The notes beneath the pieces were generated by a model that was not told where the DNA came from, did not search any database, and saw nothing but the letters and a program-made list of their open reading frames with translations. A DNA stretch of 64,000 bases, from assembly GCA_947493695.1 (NCBI GenBank), contig CANLSF010000001.1:930001-994000 (forward strand), written 5' to 3'. Shown here in pieces: positions 8,045 to 17,249 of the stretch (its first letter is position 1; each line of letters opens with the position of its first letter). This DNA is from an uncultured Kiloniellaceae bacterium (GTDB lineage Bacteria; Pseudomonadota; Alphaproteobacteria; Kiloniellales; Kiloniellaceae). The translations under genes were made by a program, and so were the position numbers.

Positions 8045-9582
8045 AACCAGAGGCTGGCCGCCAGCAACAGGCCGAGAGCGAGCGACAGACCGCCCAGAAG
8101 CAGACTGAGTTTCTGGGTGCGCGCGCGTCCCTGCAGGGCTTCGAAGGTCTTGGGGTGAAGACCCAGTCCACCGTGCGCCACGTCATGCGCGACTTTCTCC
8201 AGATTTGAGATCAACTGCGGCAGGCGCTCCGCCGATCTCAGCAGCTGCATCGCGCCGTCGCGCAGGCGGGCTTCAGGTCCCCGGTGCTCGCGCATCCAGG
8301 CCTCGATCAGGGGCTGGGCGAGCACCCAGATGTTGAGTTCCGGATCCAGACGTCGACTGACCCCTTCGGCCATCAGCATGTTTTTCTGCAGCAGAAGAAG
8401 CTGAGGCTGGACCGGCATATCGAAGGATTCGGTCAACTGCAGCAACTGTGCCAGCAGGCGCGCGAAGGAGATCTGCTGCAGAGGTTTTCCGGCAATCGGT
8501 TCGCAGACCGATCGCAGGGCCTGGGCGTAGGTATCCAGCGGTTGGCCCGCCGGCAGATAGCCTGCCTCGACCTGGACTTCGGCCAGGCGGTGATAGTCGC
8601 GGTCGATGGTCGCCAACAGCATGTCCGCCAGAAAGCAGCGTGTCCGGTAGTCGAGCCGGCCCATGATGCCGAAGTCGACGGCGAAGATGTTGCCGTCCGT
8701 ATCGACGCCCATGTTGCCAGGGTGCTGGTCGCCATGGAAGAGACCGTCCCGGAAGACCTGATTGAAGAAGATTGCAGCGGCTTTGTAGAGCACCTCTTCC
8801 AGATCATGCCCCGCCGCCAGCAGGGCCTCGCGGTCGTCCATGGGAATGCCGCCGACCCGTTCCATGGTCAGAACCCGGCGCGAGGTTCGCTGCCAGTCGA
8901 TGGCGGGCACGCGGTAGGTGAAGTCGTCGTCGAAGTTTTCACTGAGCTCAGCCGCGCCCGCGGCCTCCATGCGCAGATCCATCTCCAGGCGGACGGTTTC
9001 CTCGAAGGTGCCGACCACTTCAACCGGTTTGAGGCGGCGCAGGGAGGGCTGGGTGCTCTCGACCAGTTCCGCGAGACCGTAGAAGAGGGCGAGGTCCTGC
9101 TCGAAGGCCTGTTCGATCCCCGGACGCAGAATCTTGACGGCGGCTTCCTGACCGTCGGCGGTGACCGCCATATGCACCTGGGCAATGGATGCCGCCGAGA
9201 TGGGTGTGTCGTCGAAACTCTCATAGAGCTCATCGATCGAGAGTTCCAGTTCGCGTTCGATGGTTTCGCGGGCTTCGGCAGTCGGGAAAGGCGGCAGGTT
9301 GTCCTGCAGCTGAGCCAGGTCGCCCGCGACCTCTTCGCCCAGAAGATCGGCGCGGGTAGAGAGAAACTGCCCCAGCTTGATGAAGCTCGGTCCCAGCTCG
9401 GTCAGGGCGCGGGCCAGTTTTTCACCGGGCCGCCCTTCGGCTTTCCTGCGCGAGACCAGGCGCGCAATCCACACCACCGTGCGGGCGATCTTCACGGCTT
9501 CGAGCGCGGCAAGCGCATCGTGCCGGGCGAGTGTCCGGGCAATCGTGATCAGGCGGAAGAGGATACGGATCGAGCGAATCAT
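8041..9582 (-). CDS. ubiB: Ubiquinone biosynthesis protein UbiB (ABC1/ADCK atypical kinase)
   Basis: Member of the UbiB/Coq8 family, which is needed for aerobic ubiquinone synthesis and has an atypical protein-kinase-like fold with ATPase activity. The family-specific KxGQ motif is at residues 69-72 (FIKLGQFLSTRADLL), the ATP-binding lysine lies in AVKILRPGIE, and the catalytic/metal segment contains GDQHPGNMGV and AVDFGIMGRL. The C-terminus ends in hydrophobic helices (GGLSLALGLLLAASLWF) that anchor it to the membrane. The length of 513 residues is typical. It lies 41 bp downstream of ubiE on the same strand, a conserved pair. Confidence 0.96.
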   Translation of the reverse strand: MIRSIRILFRLITIARTLARHDALAALEAVKIARTVVWIARLVSRRKAEGRPGEKLARALTELGPSFIKLGQFLSTRADLLGEEVAGDLAQLQDNLPPFPTAEARETIERELELSIDELYESFDDTPISAASIAQVHMAVTADGQEAAVKILRPGIEQAFEQDLALFYGLAELVESTQPSLRRLKPVEVVGTFEETVRLEMDLRMEAAGAAELSENFDDDFTYRVPAIDWQRTSRRVLTMERVGGIPMDDREALLAAGHDLEEVLYKAAAIFFNQVFRDGLFHGDQHPGNMGVDTDGNIFAVDFGIMGRLDYRTRCFLADMLLATIDRDYHRLAEVQVEAGYLPAGQPLDTYAQALRSVCEPIAGKPLQQISFARLLAQLLQLTESFDMPVQPQLLLLQKNMLMAEGVSRRLDPELNIWVLAQPLIEAWMREHRGPEARLRDGAMQLLRSAERLPQLISNLEKVAHDVAHGGLGLHPKTFEALQGRARTQKLSLLLGGLSLALGLLLAASLWF

Positions 9583-9623
9583 AAAGTCATCATAGGGTGG
9601 TCATCATGGAATCAGCGCCGCCT

Positions 9624-10508
9624 TCAGATGCGCCAGCCGGAGTGCAGCGCCGCGATGCCGCCGCTGAGATTGCGGTAACTGGTCATGGCGAGACCGGCTG
9701 CGTTCATCAGCGCGATCAGATCTTCCTGCGGCGGGAACTTGCGGATGCTCTCGGCCAGATACTGATAGGAGGCGCGATCCCTGGCCACCGCCTCGCCCAT
9801 GGCCGGGAGAACCTTGAAGGAGTAGATGTCGTAGAGGGACGCGAAGGCCGGAATGACCACCTGACTGAATTCCAGGCAAAGGAAGCGCCCGCCGGGCTTC
9901 AGCACGCGCTGGGCTTCGGATAAGGCTGCAGGGATGTCGGTGACGTTCCGCAGGCCGAACGCAATTGTATAGGCGTCGAAACTGCGGTCGGGGAAAGGCA
10001 GTGCTTCCGCGTTGCCGCAGACCCAGTCCATGCTGTGCAGAATGCCGCGGTCAAGTCCCCGGTCCCGTCCGACTTCCAGCATGCCGAGGGTCAGGTCGCA
10101 GACGGTGATCGGCGCACGCTGTTCGGCTGGCTGCGCCGTGGCAACCTCGTCCGCCGGGATCTCCGGTATGTCGTCCTTCGTCTGCGAGAGACGTTCGTCG
10201 ATGCGAAACGCAATGTCCCCGGTGCCGCCCGCCACATCCAGGAAACTCTGACCGGGCCTCGGGTCCAGCCAGTCGATCATGGAGGCTTTCCAGAGGCGGT
10301 GAATGCCGCCGGACATCAGGTCGTTCATCAGGTCGTAGTTTGAGGCGACGCTCTCGAAAACGCCCTGCACGCGTCCACGCTTTTCGTCGACCGGCACATC
10401 CTCGTAGCCGAAATGTGTGACGGCTTCGGATGCGGCGGATCCGGCTTTGGAACCCTGGCCGGGGGAGTCCGTGGATGGAGAAGATTTTGCTGACATGGCG
10501 CGGACCAT
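9624..10508 (-). CDS. ubiE: Ubiquinone/menaquinone C-methyltransferase
   Basis: SAM-dependent methyltransferase that adds the C2-methyl group in ubiquinone synthesis. UbiE signatures are present: [20 protein letters not shown], the SAM loop [11 protein letters not shown] and FGLRNVTD near the C-terminus. The 294 residues exceed the usual 250: there is a Ser-rich N-terminal lead of about 35 residues and an insertion of roughly 25 residues (from TKDDIPEI to AEQRAP) between SAM motifs I and II. Translation may start at 10508 or at the ATG four codons later; neither has a strong ribosome site. It is divergent from mutM. Confidence 0.95.
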   Translation of the reverse strand: MVRAMSAKSSPSTDSPGQGSKAGSAASEAVTHFGYEDVPVDEKRGRVQGVFESVASNYDLMNDLMSGGIHRLWKASMIDWLDPRPGQSFLDVAGGTGDIAFRIDERLSQTKDDIPEIPADEVATAQPAEQRAPITVCDLTLGMLEVGRDRGLDRGILHSMDWVCGNAEALPFPDRSFDAYTIAFGLRNVTDIPAALSEAQRVLKPGGRFLCLEFSQVVIPAFASLYDIYSFKVLPAMGEAVARDRASYQYLAESIRKFPPQEDLIALMNAAGLAMTSYRNLSGGIAALHSGWRI

Positions 10509-10613
10509 AGCGCGCGCTTGGCCGCCGCGCTACTCTGTCGCTTCGCAATCTCGTTTTTGGCGCCGGTTCGCGTTGGTCCGGCGCCCGTTCTGATAGAGGT
10601 CAAGTTTTCCTAA

Positions 10614-11486
10614 ATGCCTGAATTGCCTGAGGTTGAGACGGTTATGCGCGGCCTGCGCGTCCGCCTTGATGGCCGCCGATTGGTCAAAGTGACGCAGCGT
10701 CGCGCCAACCTGCGCTTTCCCTTTCCCGACAAGTTTGCCGAACGTCTGACCGGCCGCAGGGTCGAATCCCTGTCGCGGCGCGCGAAGTATATTCTGATGC
10801 AGCTGGACGATGGACAGGTGTTGCTTTGCCATCTGGGAATGTCCGGGCGGATGATCATCATCGACGCCAAGGACCTGAAGGACGATGCCGCGCCTTGGGA
10901 GAAGCATGACCATGTCATCTTCGAGACCGACCAGGGCGACGAGATCCGCTTCAACGACGCCCGGCGTTTCGGGGCCATGGACCTGATCGACGGCGATGAA
11001 CTCAACGCGCATAAACTTCTCAAGGGGATCGGGCCGGAGCCGCTGAGCAATGCCTTCAACGGTCCCGAGCTTGCGCGGCGGTTGGAGGGCAAGCGATCGC
11101 CGATCAAGGCGGCGCTGCTGGATCAAAAGGTGGTCGCCGGGCTCGGCAATATCTATGTCTGCGAGGCACTGCATATTGCGGCGCTCTCGCCCAAGCGTCA
11201 GGCCTATACAGTGCAGGGCCAGAGGGCCGAGCGCCTGGTTGCCGCAATTCGTGACGTGCTGGGCCGGGCAATCGAAGCCGGAGGATCCAGCCTGCGGGAT
11301 TATGTGCAGGCGGACGGCGAGCTCGGATACTTCCAGCACGACTGGGTGGTTTACGGGCGGGAGGGCGAAAGCTGCCGCCGTTGCGCCAAGGAAAGCGATG
11401 CGTCCGACGGTAAAAAAGAGGTGCTGATCCAGCGTCTGGTTCAGTCAAACCGTTCCACTTTCTATTGTGCGAGCTGTCAACGGTAA
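10614..11486 (+). CDS. mutM: Formamidopyrimidine-DNA glycosylase
   Basis: Base-excision repair glycosylase/AP lyase that removes 8-oxoguanine and formamidopyrimidines. The N-terminus MPELPEVET provides the catalytic Pro2 and Glu3. The middle contains the H2TH region ([23 protein letters not shown]), and the C-terminus has a four-cysteine zinc finger (CRRC...CASC). The spacer between the second and third cysteines is 27 residues, about 11 longer than in E. coli Fpg, owing to the polar segment [10 protein letters not shown]. It is divergent from ubiE and 14 bp upstream of the next gene. Confidence 0.97.
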   Translation: MPELPEVETVMRGLRVRLDGRRLVKVTQRRANLRFPFPDKFAERLTGRRVESLSRRAKYILMQLDDGQVLLCHLGMSGRMIIIDAKDLKDDAAPWEKHDHVIFETDQGDEIRFNDARRFGAMDLIDGDELNAHKLLKGIGPEPLSNAFNGPELARRLEGKRSPIKAALLDQKVVAGLGNIYVCEALHIAALSPKRQAYTVQGQRAERLVAAIRDVLGRAIEAGGSSLRDYVQADGELGYFQHDWVVYGREGESCRRCAKESDASDGKKEVLIQRLVQSNRSTFYCASCQR

Positions 11487-11500
11487 GGTAGACAGAGACT

Positions 11501-11962
11501 ATGCGAAGCGCGCAGACCTTTGAGACTTCTTTCCGCTGCCGGCCGGGGCGACCTGCCACGGCTTTTCGCGCCGCGCTTTCCGGCCTTACCCTTTGTCTGA
11601 TGATCGCGCTGGGCGCACTGCTCAACAGCGAAGCGGCGTTCGCGCAGAGCGCTACCAGCTCCGGCGCTTTTGTGACCGGCCTGGAAGACGTACCGCTGAT
11701 GCCGGATCTTCAGGACGTGCCGGACGCCGCGGTGATCTTCGACAAGCCCGCCGGACGTCTCGTCGAGGCCTATGCAGAAGGCGATGTGGAGAGCGCAGCG
11801 GTGATGAAATTTTACCGCGATACTCTGCCGCAGCTGGGCTGGTCCATTGAAGCCGCCGAGAGCGCGACCGGCGTTTTCTTCCGGGAGAAGGAGCGCCTGG
11901 AGATACATGTGCTGGAAGGACAGGACCGGCGCACCGTCCGGTTTGTGCTCTCACCCAGATAA
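11501..11962 (+). CDS. Secreted hypothetical protein between mutM and enoyl-CoA hydratase
   Basis: Protein of 153 residues with a long signal peptide (basic N-region, hydrophobic core LTLCLMIALGALL, cleavage after AFA near residue 48). The mature part of about 105 residues contains MPDLQDVPDAAVIFDKPAGRLVEAYAEG and FYRDTLPQLGW, with no motif I can assign to a known enzyme. Small exported proteins of this kind, predicted periplasmic, are often found at this spot in Alphaproteobacteria (recalled, not checked). It is 14 bp after mutM and 81 bp before the hydratase gene, so probably co-transcribed. Function unknown. Confidence 0.8.
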   Translation: MRSAQTFETSFRCRPGRPATAFRAALSGLTLCLMIALGALLNSEAAFAQSATSSGAFVTGLEDVPLMPDLQDVPDAAVIFDKPAGRLVEAYAEGDVESAAVMKFYRDTLPQLGWSIEAAESATGVFFREKERLEIHVLEGQDRRTVRFVLSPR

Positions 11963-12043
11963 TTTAAATCATACCGGTCCAGTGCTTTCGGATTTTCGTT
12001 TGGAAGCCTCCGGCAAGTCACGAACGATGGAGACGACGAGCGA

Positions 12044-12820
12044 ATGGCCTACGAAAACATCCTGGTGGAAACGCGCGGCAATGTCGGGCTGATCACTCTG
12101 AACCGACCCAAGGCGCTGAATGCACTTTGTGCCGCGCTGATCGATGAACTTTCCGAAGCCCTCGATGGTTTTGAAAAGGATTCCGAGATCCGCTGTATTG
12201 TTCTGACCGGATCGGAAAAAGCCTTTGCTGCCGGTGCCGACATCAAGGAAATGAAGGATAAGGACTTCATGGATGTCTACGGCGAGGATTTTATCACCCA
12301 CGATTGGGAGCGCGTGACCTGGACCCGCAAGCCGGTCATTGCGGCGGTTGCTGGCTATGCCCTGGGCGGCGGCTGCGAGATGGCCATGATGTGTGACTTT
12401 ATTATCGCGGCTGAGAACGCAAAGTTCGGTCAGCCCGAGATCACCATCGGCACCATTCCAGGCTCCGGCGGAACCCAGCGTCTGACGCGCTTTGTCGGCA
12501 AGTCGAAAGCCATGGAGATGTGCCTGACCGGTCGCATGATGGACGCTGCGGAGGCTGAACGTTCCGGTCTTGTCAGCCGGGTTGTGCCGGTTGAGGAGTT
12601 GCTAGAGGAAGCCATGAAGACTGCCGAAAAGATCGCCGGTCTTTCACTGCCCTCGGTCATGATGGCCAAGGAGGCGGTCAACCGTGCCTATGAGACCACT
12701 TTGAGCGAAGGGGTCAAGTTCGAGCGCCGGCTGTTCCACTCCTCCTTCGGGACCCAGGACCAGAAGGAAGGCATGAACGCCTTTGCCGAAAAACGCCCTG
12801 CCAATTGGAAGCATCGCTAG
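12044..12820 (+). CDS. Enoyl-CoA hydratase
   Basis: Crotonase-fold enzyme that hydrates trans-2-enoyl-CoA to 3-hydroxyacyl-CoA in fatty acid beta-oxidation. The 258-residue length is standard. It has the oxyanion-hole segments [11 protein letters not shown] and [12 protein letters not shown], with the first catalytic Glu, and the second catalytic Glu in [21 protein letters not shown]. The C-terminus [13 protein letters not shown] also fits the family. The position directly upstream of rpsT-dnaA is a conserved alphaproteobacterial arrangement. Exact chain-length preference is not readable. Confidence 0.94.
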   Translation: MAYENILVETRGNVGLITLNRPKALNALCAALIDELSEALDGFEKDSEIRCIVLTGSEKAFAAGADIKEMKDKDFMDVYGEDFITHDWERVTWTRKPVIAAVAGYALGGGCEMAMMCDFIIAAENAKFGQPEITIGTIPGSGGTQRLTRFVGKSKAMEMCLTGRMMDAAEAERSGLVSRVVPVEELLEEAMKTAEKIAGLSLPSVMMAKEAVNRAYETTLSEGVKFERRLFHSSFGTQDQKEGMNAFAEKRPANWKHR

Positions 12821-12969
12821 GCTGTCAAGCGCGGTTCCTGAGAGTCGGTTTGATTCTAACGCCTTGAAGAAAAAAAGGTTTTTGGGGAAATCGCGGTTCT
12901 GGGGCCATTTTTGACGCCCCGGCCCTTCGCAAAGCCTGAAAGCCGAAGGATTTAGCCGATTTTCATCGC

Positions 12970-12998
12970 TTGACGGGGCTCCGGGCGGCGGCTATAAC
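12970..12998 (+). promoter_or_regulatory. Sigma-70-type promoter for rpsT
   Basis: TTGACG (12970-12975) and TATAAC (12993-12998) are separated by exactly 17 bp and lie about 40 bp before the rpsT start codon. Each hexamer matches the -35/-10 consensus in five of six positions, and a strong promoter is expected for a ribosomal protein gene. Confidence 0.8.
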
Positions 12999-13039
12999 CC
13001 CGGCCTCATTGAACATGCACAGAACAACAGGTCTTTCTG

Positions 13040-13303
13040 ATGGCCCATCATAAGTCTGCCAAAAAACGGATCCGCCAGACCGCGCGGCGTACGGAAGTAA
13101 ACGGCGCTCGAGTCGGTCGCATCCGCACGTTCGTCAAGAACGTGGAAGTGGCGATCGCCGGCGGCGACAAAGCAGCTGCTGCAACTGCTTTCAAAGAAGC
13201 ACAGCCGGAACTGCACCGCGGCGCCCAGGCTGGCGTTATGCACGCCAACACGGTCGGTCGGAAGCTTTCGCGTCTGAACGCACGCATTAAGGCCATGGCC
13301 TAA
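13040..13303 (+). CDS. rpsT: 30S ribosomal protein S20
   Basis: Small basic protein of 87 residues that binds 16S rRNA early in assembly of the small ribosomal subunit. The start [17 protein letters not shown] and the end [14 protein letters not shown] match S20 throughout, and the length is typical. It has its own strong promoter upstream and an intrinsic terminator downstream, so it is a single-gene unit. rpsT beside dnaA is a conserved alphaproteobacterial arrangement. Confidence 0.97.
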   Translation: MAHHKSAKKRIRQTARRTEVNGARVGRIRTFVKNVEVAIAGGDKAAAATAFKEAQPELHRGAQAGVMHANTVGRKLSRLNARIKAMA

Positions 13304-13369
13304 GTCTTCGACGTCTGCCGCGGAGATTCCGTCCGGAATTTTTGCGGTTGTCTTCAGGACAGCGACGTG

Positions 13370-13400
13370 ACCGCGTCTCTCTTCGAGGGGCGCGGTTTTT
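13370..13400 (+). terminator. Rho-independent terminator after rpsT
   Basis: ACCGCG at 13370-13375 pairs with CGCGGT at 13391-13396, enclosing a partly paired loop (TCTCT...AGGG), and T residues follow. It lies 67 bp after the rpsT stop codon. Confidence 0.75.
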
Positions 13401-14143
13401 CGTGGCCGCTTTTCTTTTTTACGGCACTGAAACTGCGCAACCTGATGCATTTTCGCTGAATCAGAGAAAAGCCGTAAAGGCTCTTACACTCCTAGAGATA
13501 GAGACGAATTGACGCGTCCGCGTATTTCACTTGGACGGCGTTGCACTTTGGTCTCTAAATATTTTCACGGACTCCGCGACCGGTTTTGAGCTAAGCTGTT
13601 GAACTTGCGCCGGATCATCTCTTCTCTCTCCTGTGACGGGCTGATCTTCTCCTTTCGGTGAGTGTGATTTTTGGGGAACACACTGTGTCTTTCAGGCAAA
13701 AAAAGTTGGCGTTCTTGATTCGATCTTGTTGCCAGAAAGCACCCTCCCGAGTACACTCCTTGACGTCAGCCGGGTTCTGGCGTGTCAATAAATTCGGCAA
13801 AATTATAAGTAATAATACCCAAGGCATTTCTTTTACATAGAATTGCTGAAGGGAAACGTGACGGCAATCGGTTCGTCAATACTTGGTGGGTGCAGGGATT
13901 ATTTCTTTTTGTCCGAAGTTGAGGATAACTGGGGCGGACAAATCGACTTAAAATAAACGAATTCTGCGACGCATGACGCGCGTCTGTAGTTTTGTTGAGT
14001 GTTGGGTATTGGGTTTTGTCGAGAATTTTCTGTGCGTGGTCGCTTTATATTCCGGATTTTCGGGAACGCGTCGGCAATGAGAAATTCGGGTCAATAATTT
14101 TAAAAGTTTGGTCGGCGCAATAGTGGTCAATTCGGGGGAACGC
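13401..14143. other. Long AT-rich non-coding region upstream of dnaA
   Basis: About 740 bp without a credible gene between the rpsT terminator and dnaA, clearly richer in A and T than the flanking genes. One near-match to a DnaA box (TTATCCTCA on the minus strand, 13920-13928, one mismatch to TTATCCACA) and two GANTC sites (13458-13462, 13717-13721) are visible. It probably carries the dnaA promoter and regulatory sites. I cannot support calling it the replication origin because no cluster of DnaA boxes is visible. Several short open frames here lack ribosome sites and recognisable products. Confidence 0.5.
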
Positions 14144-15661
14144 ATGGGTCGCGAGCAGGCAACTGCGCGAGTAACGGAACAGTGGGCGCGGGTACGAGGC
14201 AGATTGCGGACGGAGGTGGGTGAAGCCGCTTTCCGCAGCTGGCTGAAACCGCTGACCCTGGTTAGCGAAGCACGAAATGTGGTGCGTATGTCGGTGCCGA
14301 CCCGGTTTATGCGTGACTGGGTTGCTGACAACTATGCTGAGCGGATTCATGCGCTTTGGAGCGACGAAAACGAGTCCGTGCAATCGGTTGAGATCGTTGT
14401 GCAGCCGCCGAGCCGTCCCAATCCGAAGCCGGATGGAAGGCATGATGAGGGCGGAAACTTATCCGCTGTAAACGGCAAGGGGCGAAGCAGGGCCGCAAGC
14501 TCTGCAGAGGAAGATAGCACGCGTAGCAAGCCGGATCGGAATCGGGGCGGCGTATCTATGAGCAAGTCGGCGAAGGATGATCTGGAGAAGAGCGATTCCG
14601 GTCTCTATATCGAGGCAGGACGCGCATCTGACAGGGACATTTCCGCACCGCTTGATCCGCGCTTCACCTTTGATAATTTCGTCGTCGGCAAGCCGAACGA
14701 ATTGGCCTATGCCGCCGCGCGGCGCGTTGCCGAGGCCGGGAACGCCCCATTCAATCCACTGTTTTTGTATGGCGGTGTGGGGCTTGGTAAAACCCACCTG
14801 ATGCATGCCATTGCCTGGCAGATCAAGACTCAGACACCCGACCGACGGATTATTTATCTTTCGGCTGAAAAGTTCATGTATCAGTTCGTGAAGGCGCTGC
14901 GGACCAAGGACACCATGTCCTTCAAGGAGCAGTTCCGCTCCGTTGATATCCTGATGATCGACGATGTTCAGTTCATCGGCGGCCGTGAGGCCACGCAGGA
15001 GGAGTTTTTCCACACCTTCAACGCGTTGGTCGACCAGAACCGTCAGGTCGTGATCTCTGCGGATAAAAGCCCCTCCGATCTTGAGGGTGTCGAGGAGCGC
15101 ATGCGTTCGCGTCTGGGCTGGGGCCTTGTGGCCGATATCCACCCGACCACCTACGAATTGCGCCTGGGCATCCTGCAATCCAAGTCCGAGCAGCTCGATG
15201 TGGAAATCCCACCCAAGGTCCTTGAGTTCCTTGCACACAAGATCACGTCCAATGTGCGCGAGCTGGAAGGCGCCCTGAACCGTATTGTTGCCCATGCGAC
15301 GCTGGTTGGCCGCTCGGTCACGCTCGAGACGACCCAGGACGTGTTGCACGATCTTCTGCGGGCCAATGACCGCCGGGTGACCATCGAGGAAATCCAGAAG
15401 CGCGTCGCGGAGCACTACAACGTACGCATCGCGGACATGCATTCCGCCCGCCGTGCCCGGGCCGTTGCGCGGCCGCGCCAGGTCGCCATGTATCTCTCCA
15501 AGCACCTGACATCGCGCTCTCTGCCTGAAATCGGCCGGAAATTCGGGGGACGGGACCATACGACCGTGATGCACGCGGTCCGCAAGATCGACGAGCTCAA
15601 GACGACGGATTCAAGCTTCGCCGAAGATGTCGAGTTGCTGCGGCGTATGCTCGAGGGCTAA
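14144..15661 (+). CDS. dnaA: Chromosomal replication initiator DnaA
   Basis: AAA+ ATPase that binds origin DnaA boxes and opens the duplex. Domain I (residues 1-85) contains [17 protein letters not shown] polar linker rich in Ser, Arg and Lys follows. Domain III has Walker [10 protein letters not shown] near residue 210 and Walker [12 protein letters not shown]; domain IV ends with the DNA-binding signature [15 protein letters not shown] chose the ATG at 14144 because GGGGGA lies 4 nt upstream; in-frame GTG and TTG codons upstream lack ribosome sites. The product is 505 residues. dnaN, recF and gyrB follow in order. Confidence 0.97.
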   Translation: MGREQATARVTEQWARVRGRLRTEVGEAAFRSWLKPLTLVSEARNVVRMSVPTRFMRDWVADNYAERIHALWSDENESVQSVEIVVQPPSRPNPKPDGRHDEGGNLSAVNGKGRSRAASSAEEDSTRSKPDRNRGGVSMSKSAKDDLEKSDSGLYIEAGRASDRDISAPLDPRFTFDNFVVGKPNELAYAAARRVAEAGNAPFNPLFLYGGVGLGKTHLMHAIAWQIKTQTPDRRIIYLSAEKFMYQFVKALRTKDTMSFKEQFRSVDILMIDDVQFIGGREATQEEFFHTFNALVDQNRQVVISADKSPSDLEGVEERMRSRLGWGLVADIHPTTYELRLGILQSKSEQLDVEIPPKVLEFLAHKITSNVRELEGALNRIVAHATLVGRSVTLETTQDVLHDLLRANDRRVTIEEIQKRVAEHYNVRIADMHSARRARAVARPRQVAMYLSKHLTSRSLPEIGRKFGGRDHTTVMHAVRKIDELKTTDSSFAEDVELLRRMLEG

Positions 15662-16022
15662 GGCTAAATCATCTATTTATCAGTGCGTTAACCTGCAGTT
15701 TCCGGCGCTCGGGGCTGTCGTTTGACCGGCCTGGAACTGCGGTCTTTTGCAGGGGCGAACTGGCGGTCGCGGAATCTTGCTGCCGATCCGCGTCCCGACC
15801 CGCTGTTTTTTGTGCAAAATCAGCGCTTTTTGCTGCTCTAGACATTTACCTTGTGCTGTTGCGCAGTTTATACTGCCGCCCCGAGTCGCTGTAGACTTTC
15901 GGCAAGAGTCTGCAGGGGTGCGGGGTAAGTTCAAGTGCTTCCGGACAGCCTTATTTTTCAGGTTTGTCTTCGGAGGTGAATTAGACAGACAACTCTCGCC
16001 GGGAAAGACGTTTCGTAAAAAT
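15662..16022. other. dnaA-dnaN intergenic region with a possible promoter
   Basis: 361 bp with no gene; the frame that stays open upstream of dnaN has no ribosome site or homologous sequence. A possible promoter is TTTACC (15845-15850), an 18-bp gap, then TATACT (15869-15874). This would allow dnaN to be transcribed separately from dnaA. The -35 match is only four of six, so the call is tentative. Confidence 0.4.
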
Positions 16023-17141
16023 ATGAAGCTGACAATCGAACGCGCCGCGCTGCTGAAGTCGCTGGCTCATGTACAGAGCGTTGTTGAACGCCGCAATACA
16101 ATCCCCATCCTGTCAAACGTTCTATTGGAAGCAAGCGACGGCAAGCTCTCTTTGACCGCCACCGACATGGATCTGACCATTGTGGATGAGGTTGAGGCTG
16201 CGGTTGGCGAGCCGGGTGCGACGACTGCACCGGCCCATACCTTTTACGATATCGTGCGCAAGCTGCCGGACGGCGCGCAGGTCGAGGTGATCGCCGGTGG
16301 CGATGCTTCCCAGATGACCCTGAAGGCCGGTCGCTCGACTTTTACGCTTTCGACCCTGCCCAAGGAAGACTTCCCGGCTGGAGGCGATACGGAGCTGCCG
16401 CAGGCCTTCGCGCTTCATGCCGGTGAGCTGCGCAATCTGGTCGACCGGACCCGCTTTGCGATCTCGACTGAAGAAACGCGCTATTACCTCAACGGTATCT
16501 ACGTGCACGCCACCGAGTCCGAGGGAGTGCAGGTTCTGCGCGCGGTCGCGACCGACGGTCACCGTCTGGCCCGCTTTGAAATGCCGTTGCCCGATGGCGC
16601 CGCGAGCATGCCTGGCGTCATCGTACCGCGGAAGACCGTTGGCGAATTGCGCAAGCTGATCGACGAACGTGACGAGGCTATCGAGATCGCGCTTTCCGAT
16701 ACCAAGATCCGTTTTGCCTTTGGTCCGACGGTTCTGACCTCGAAACTGATCGATGGCACCTTCCCGGACTACGAGCGGGTGATTCCCTCGAACAATGACA
16801 AGATGCTGGAAGTCGACTGCAAGGCCTTTGCACAGGCGGTCGATCGTGTTTCGACCATTTCCTCCGAGAAATCACGTGCCGTGAAAATGGCGCTGAATTC
16901 CGTTGCCATGACGCTCTCGGCGACGAGTCCGGAAAACGGCAGCGCGGTCGAGGAGATCGAAGTCGACTACGGCGGCGAGGCCATCGAGATCGGGTTCAAT
17001 TCCCGTTACCTCCTGGACATTGCCATGCAGATCGAAGGCGACAGTGCCGTCTTCGCCATGGCAGACGCCGCATCACCGACGATCGTGCAGGACGTCAAGG
17101 ACGCGAGCGCCCTTTACGTCCTTATGCCGATGCGTGTCTGA
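16023..17141 (+). CDS. dnaN: DNA polymerase III beta subunit (sliding clamp)
   Basis: Ring-forming processivity clamp that tethers polymerase III and repair partners to DNA. The start MKLTIERAALLKSLAHVQSV and the segments ERRNTIPILSNVLLEA and FPDYERVIPSN are typical, and the C-terminus ends with the conserved hydrophobic cleft residues ALYVLMPMRV. The length from the ATG at 16023 is 372 residues, the family norm; an in-frame extension further upstream is not credible. It lies between dnaA and recF. Confidence 0.97.
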   Translation: MKLTIERAALLKSLAHVQSVVERRNTIPILSNVLLEASDGKLSLTATDMDLTIVDEVEAAVGEPGATTAPAHTFYDIVRKLPDGAQVEVIAGGDASQMTLKAGRSTFTLSTLPKEDFPAGGDTELPQAFALHAGELRNLVDRTRFAISTEETRYYLNGIYVHATESEGVQVLRAVATDGHRLARFEMPLPDGAASMPGVIVPRKTVGELRKLIDERDEAIEIALSDTKIRFAFGPTVLTSKLIDGTFPDYERVIPSNNDKMLEVDCKAFAQAVDRVSTISSEKSRAVKMALNSVAMTLSATSPENGSAVEEIEVDYGGEAIEIGFNSRYLLDIAMQIEGDSAVFAMADAASPTIVQDVKDASALYVLMPMRV

Positions 17142-17151
17142 TCTTCGGGAC

Positions 17152-17188
17152 CTTGTTCCGGGTCATGAGTTGCTTGGTCCGGAACAGG
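17152..17188. repeat. Inverted repeat between dnaN and recF
   Basis: TGTTCCGG at 17154-17161 and CCGGAACA at 17179-17186 form an 8-bp stem with a 17-nt loop, extendable by a G-U and a C-G pair. No T-run follows, so it is not a standard terminator. It could modulate expression between dnaN and recF. Confidence 0.4.
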
Positions 17189-17249
17189 AAGTCTGCCCGC
17201 TGGCGGCAAAGCTGTTGATCGCATGACGATCGTCAATCAGAAGGATCAT

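Noticed and set aside
8284-9678. A 464-codon plus-strand frame opposite ubiB
   Set aside because: Shadow of ubiB codon bias; composition is atypical (excess Gln, His, Arg) and no ribosome site is present.
13401-14143. A chromosomal replication origin (oriC)
   Set aside because: Only one imperfect DnaA box was found and no cluster or AT-rich unwinding repeat could be established; many Alphaproteobacteria have their origin elsewhere. Kept only as a possible regulatory region.
14459-15574. A 371-codon minus-strand frame opposite dnaA
   Set aside because: Antisense shadow of dnaA.
15747-16022. N-terminal extension of dnaN
   Set aside because: The frame is open but has no ribosome site and does not resemble the clamp; the canonical start at 16023 gives the normal length.
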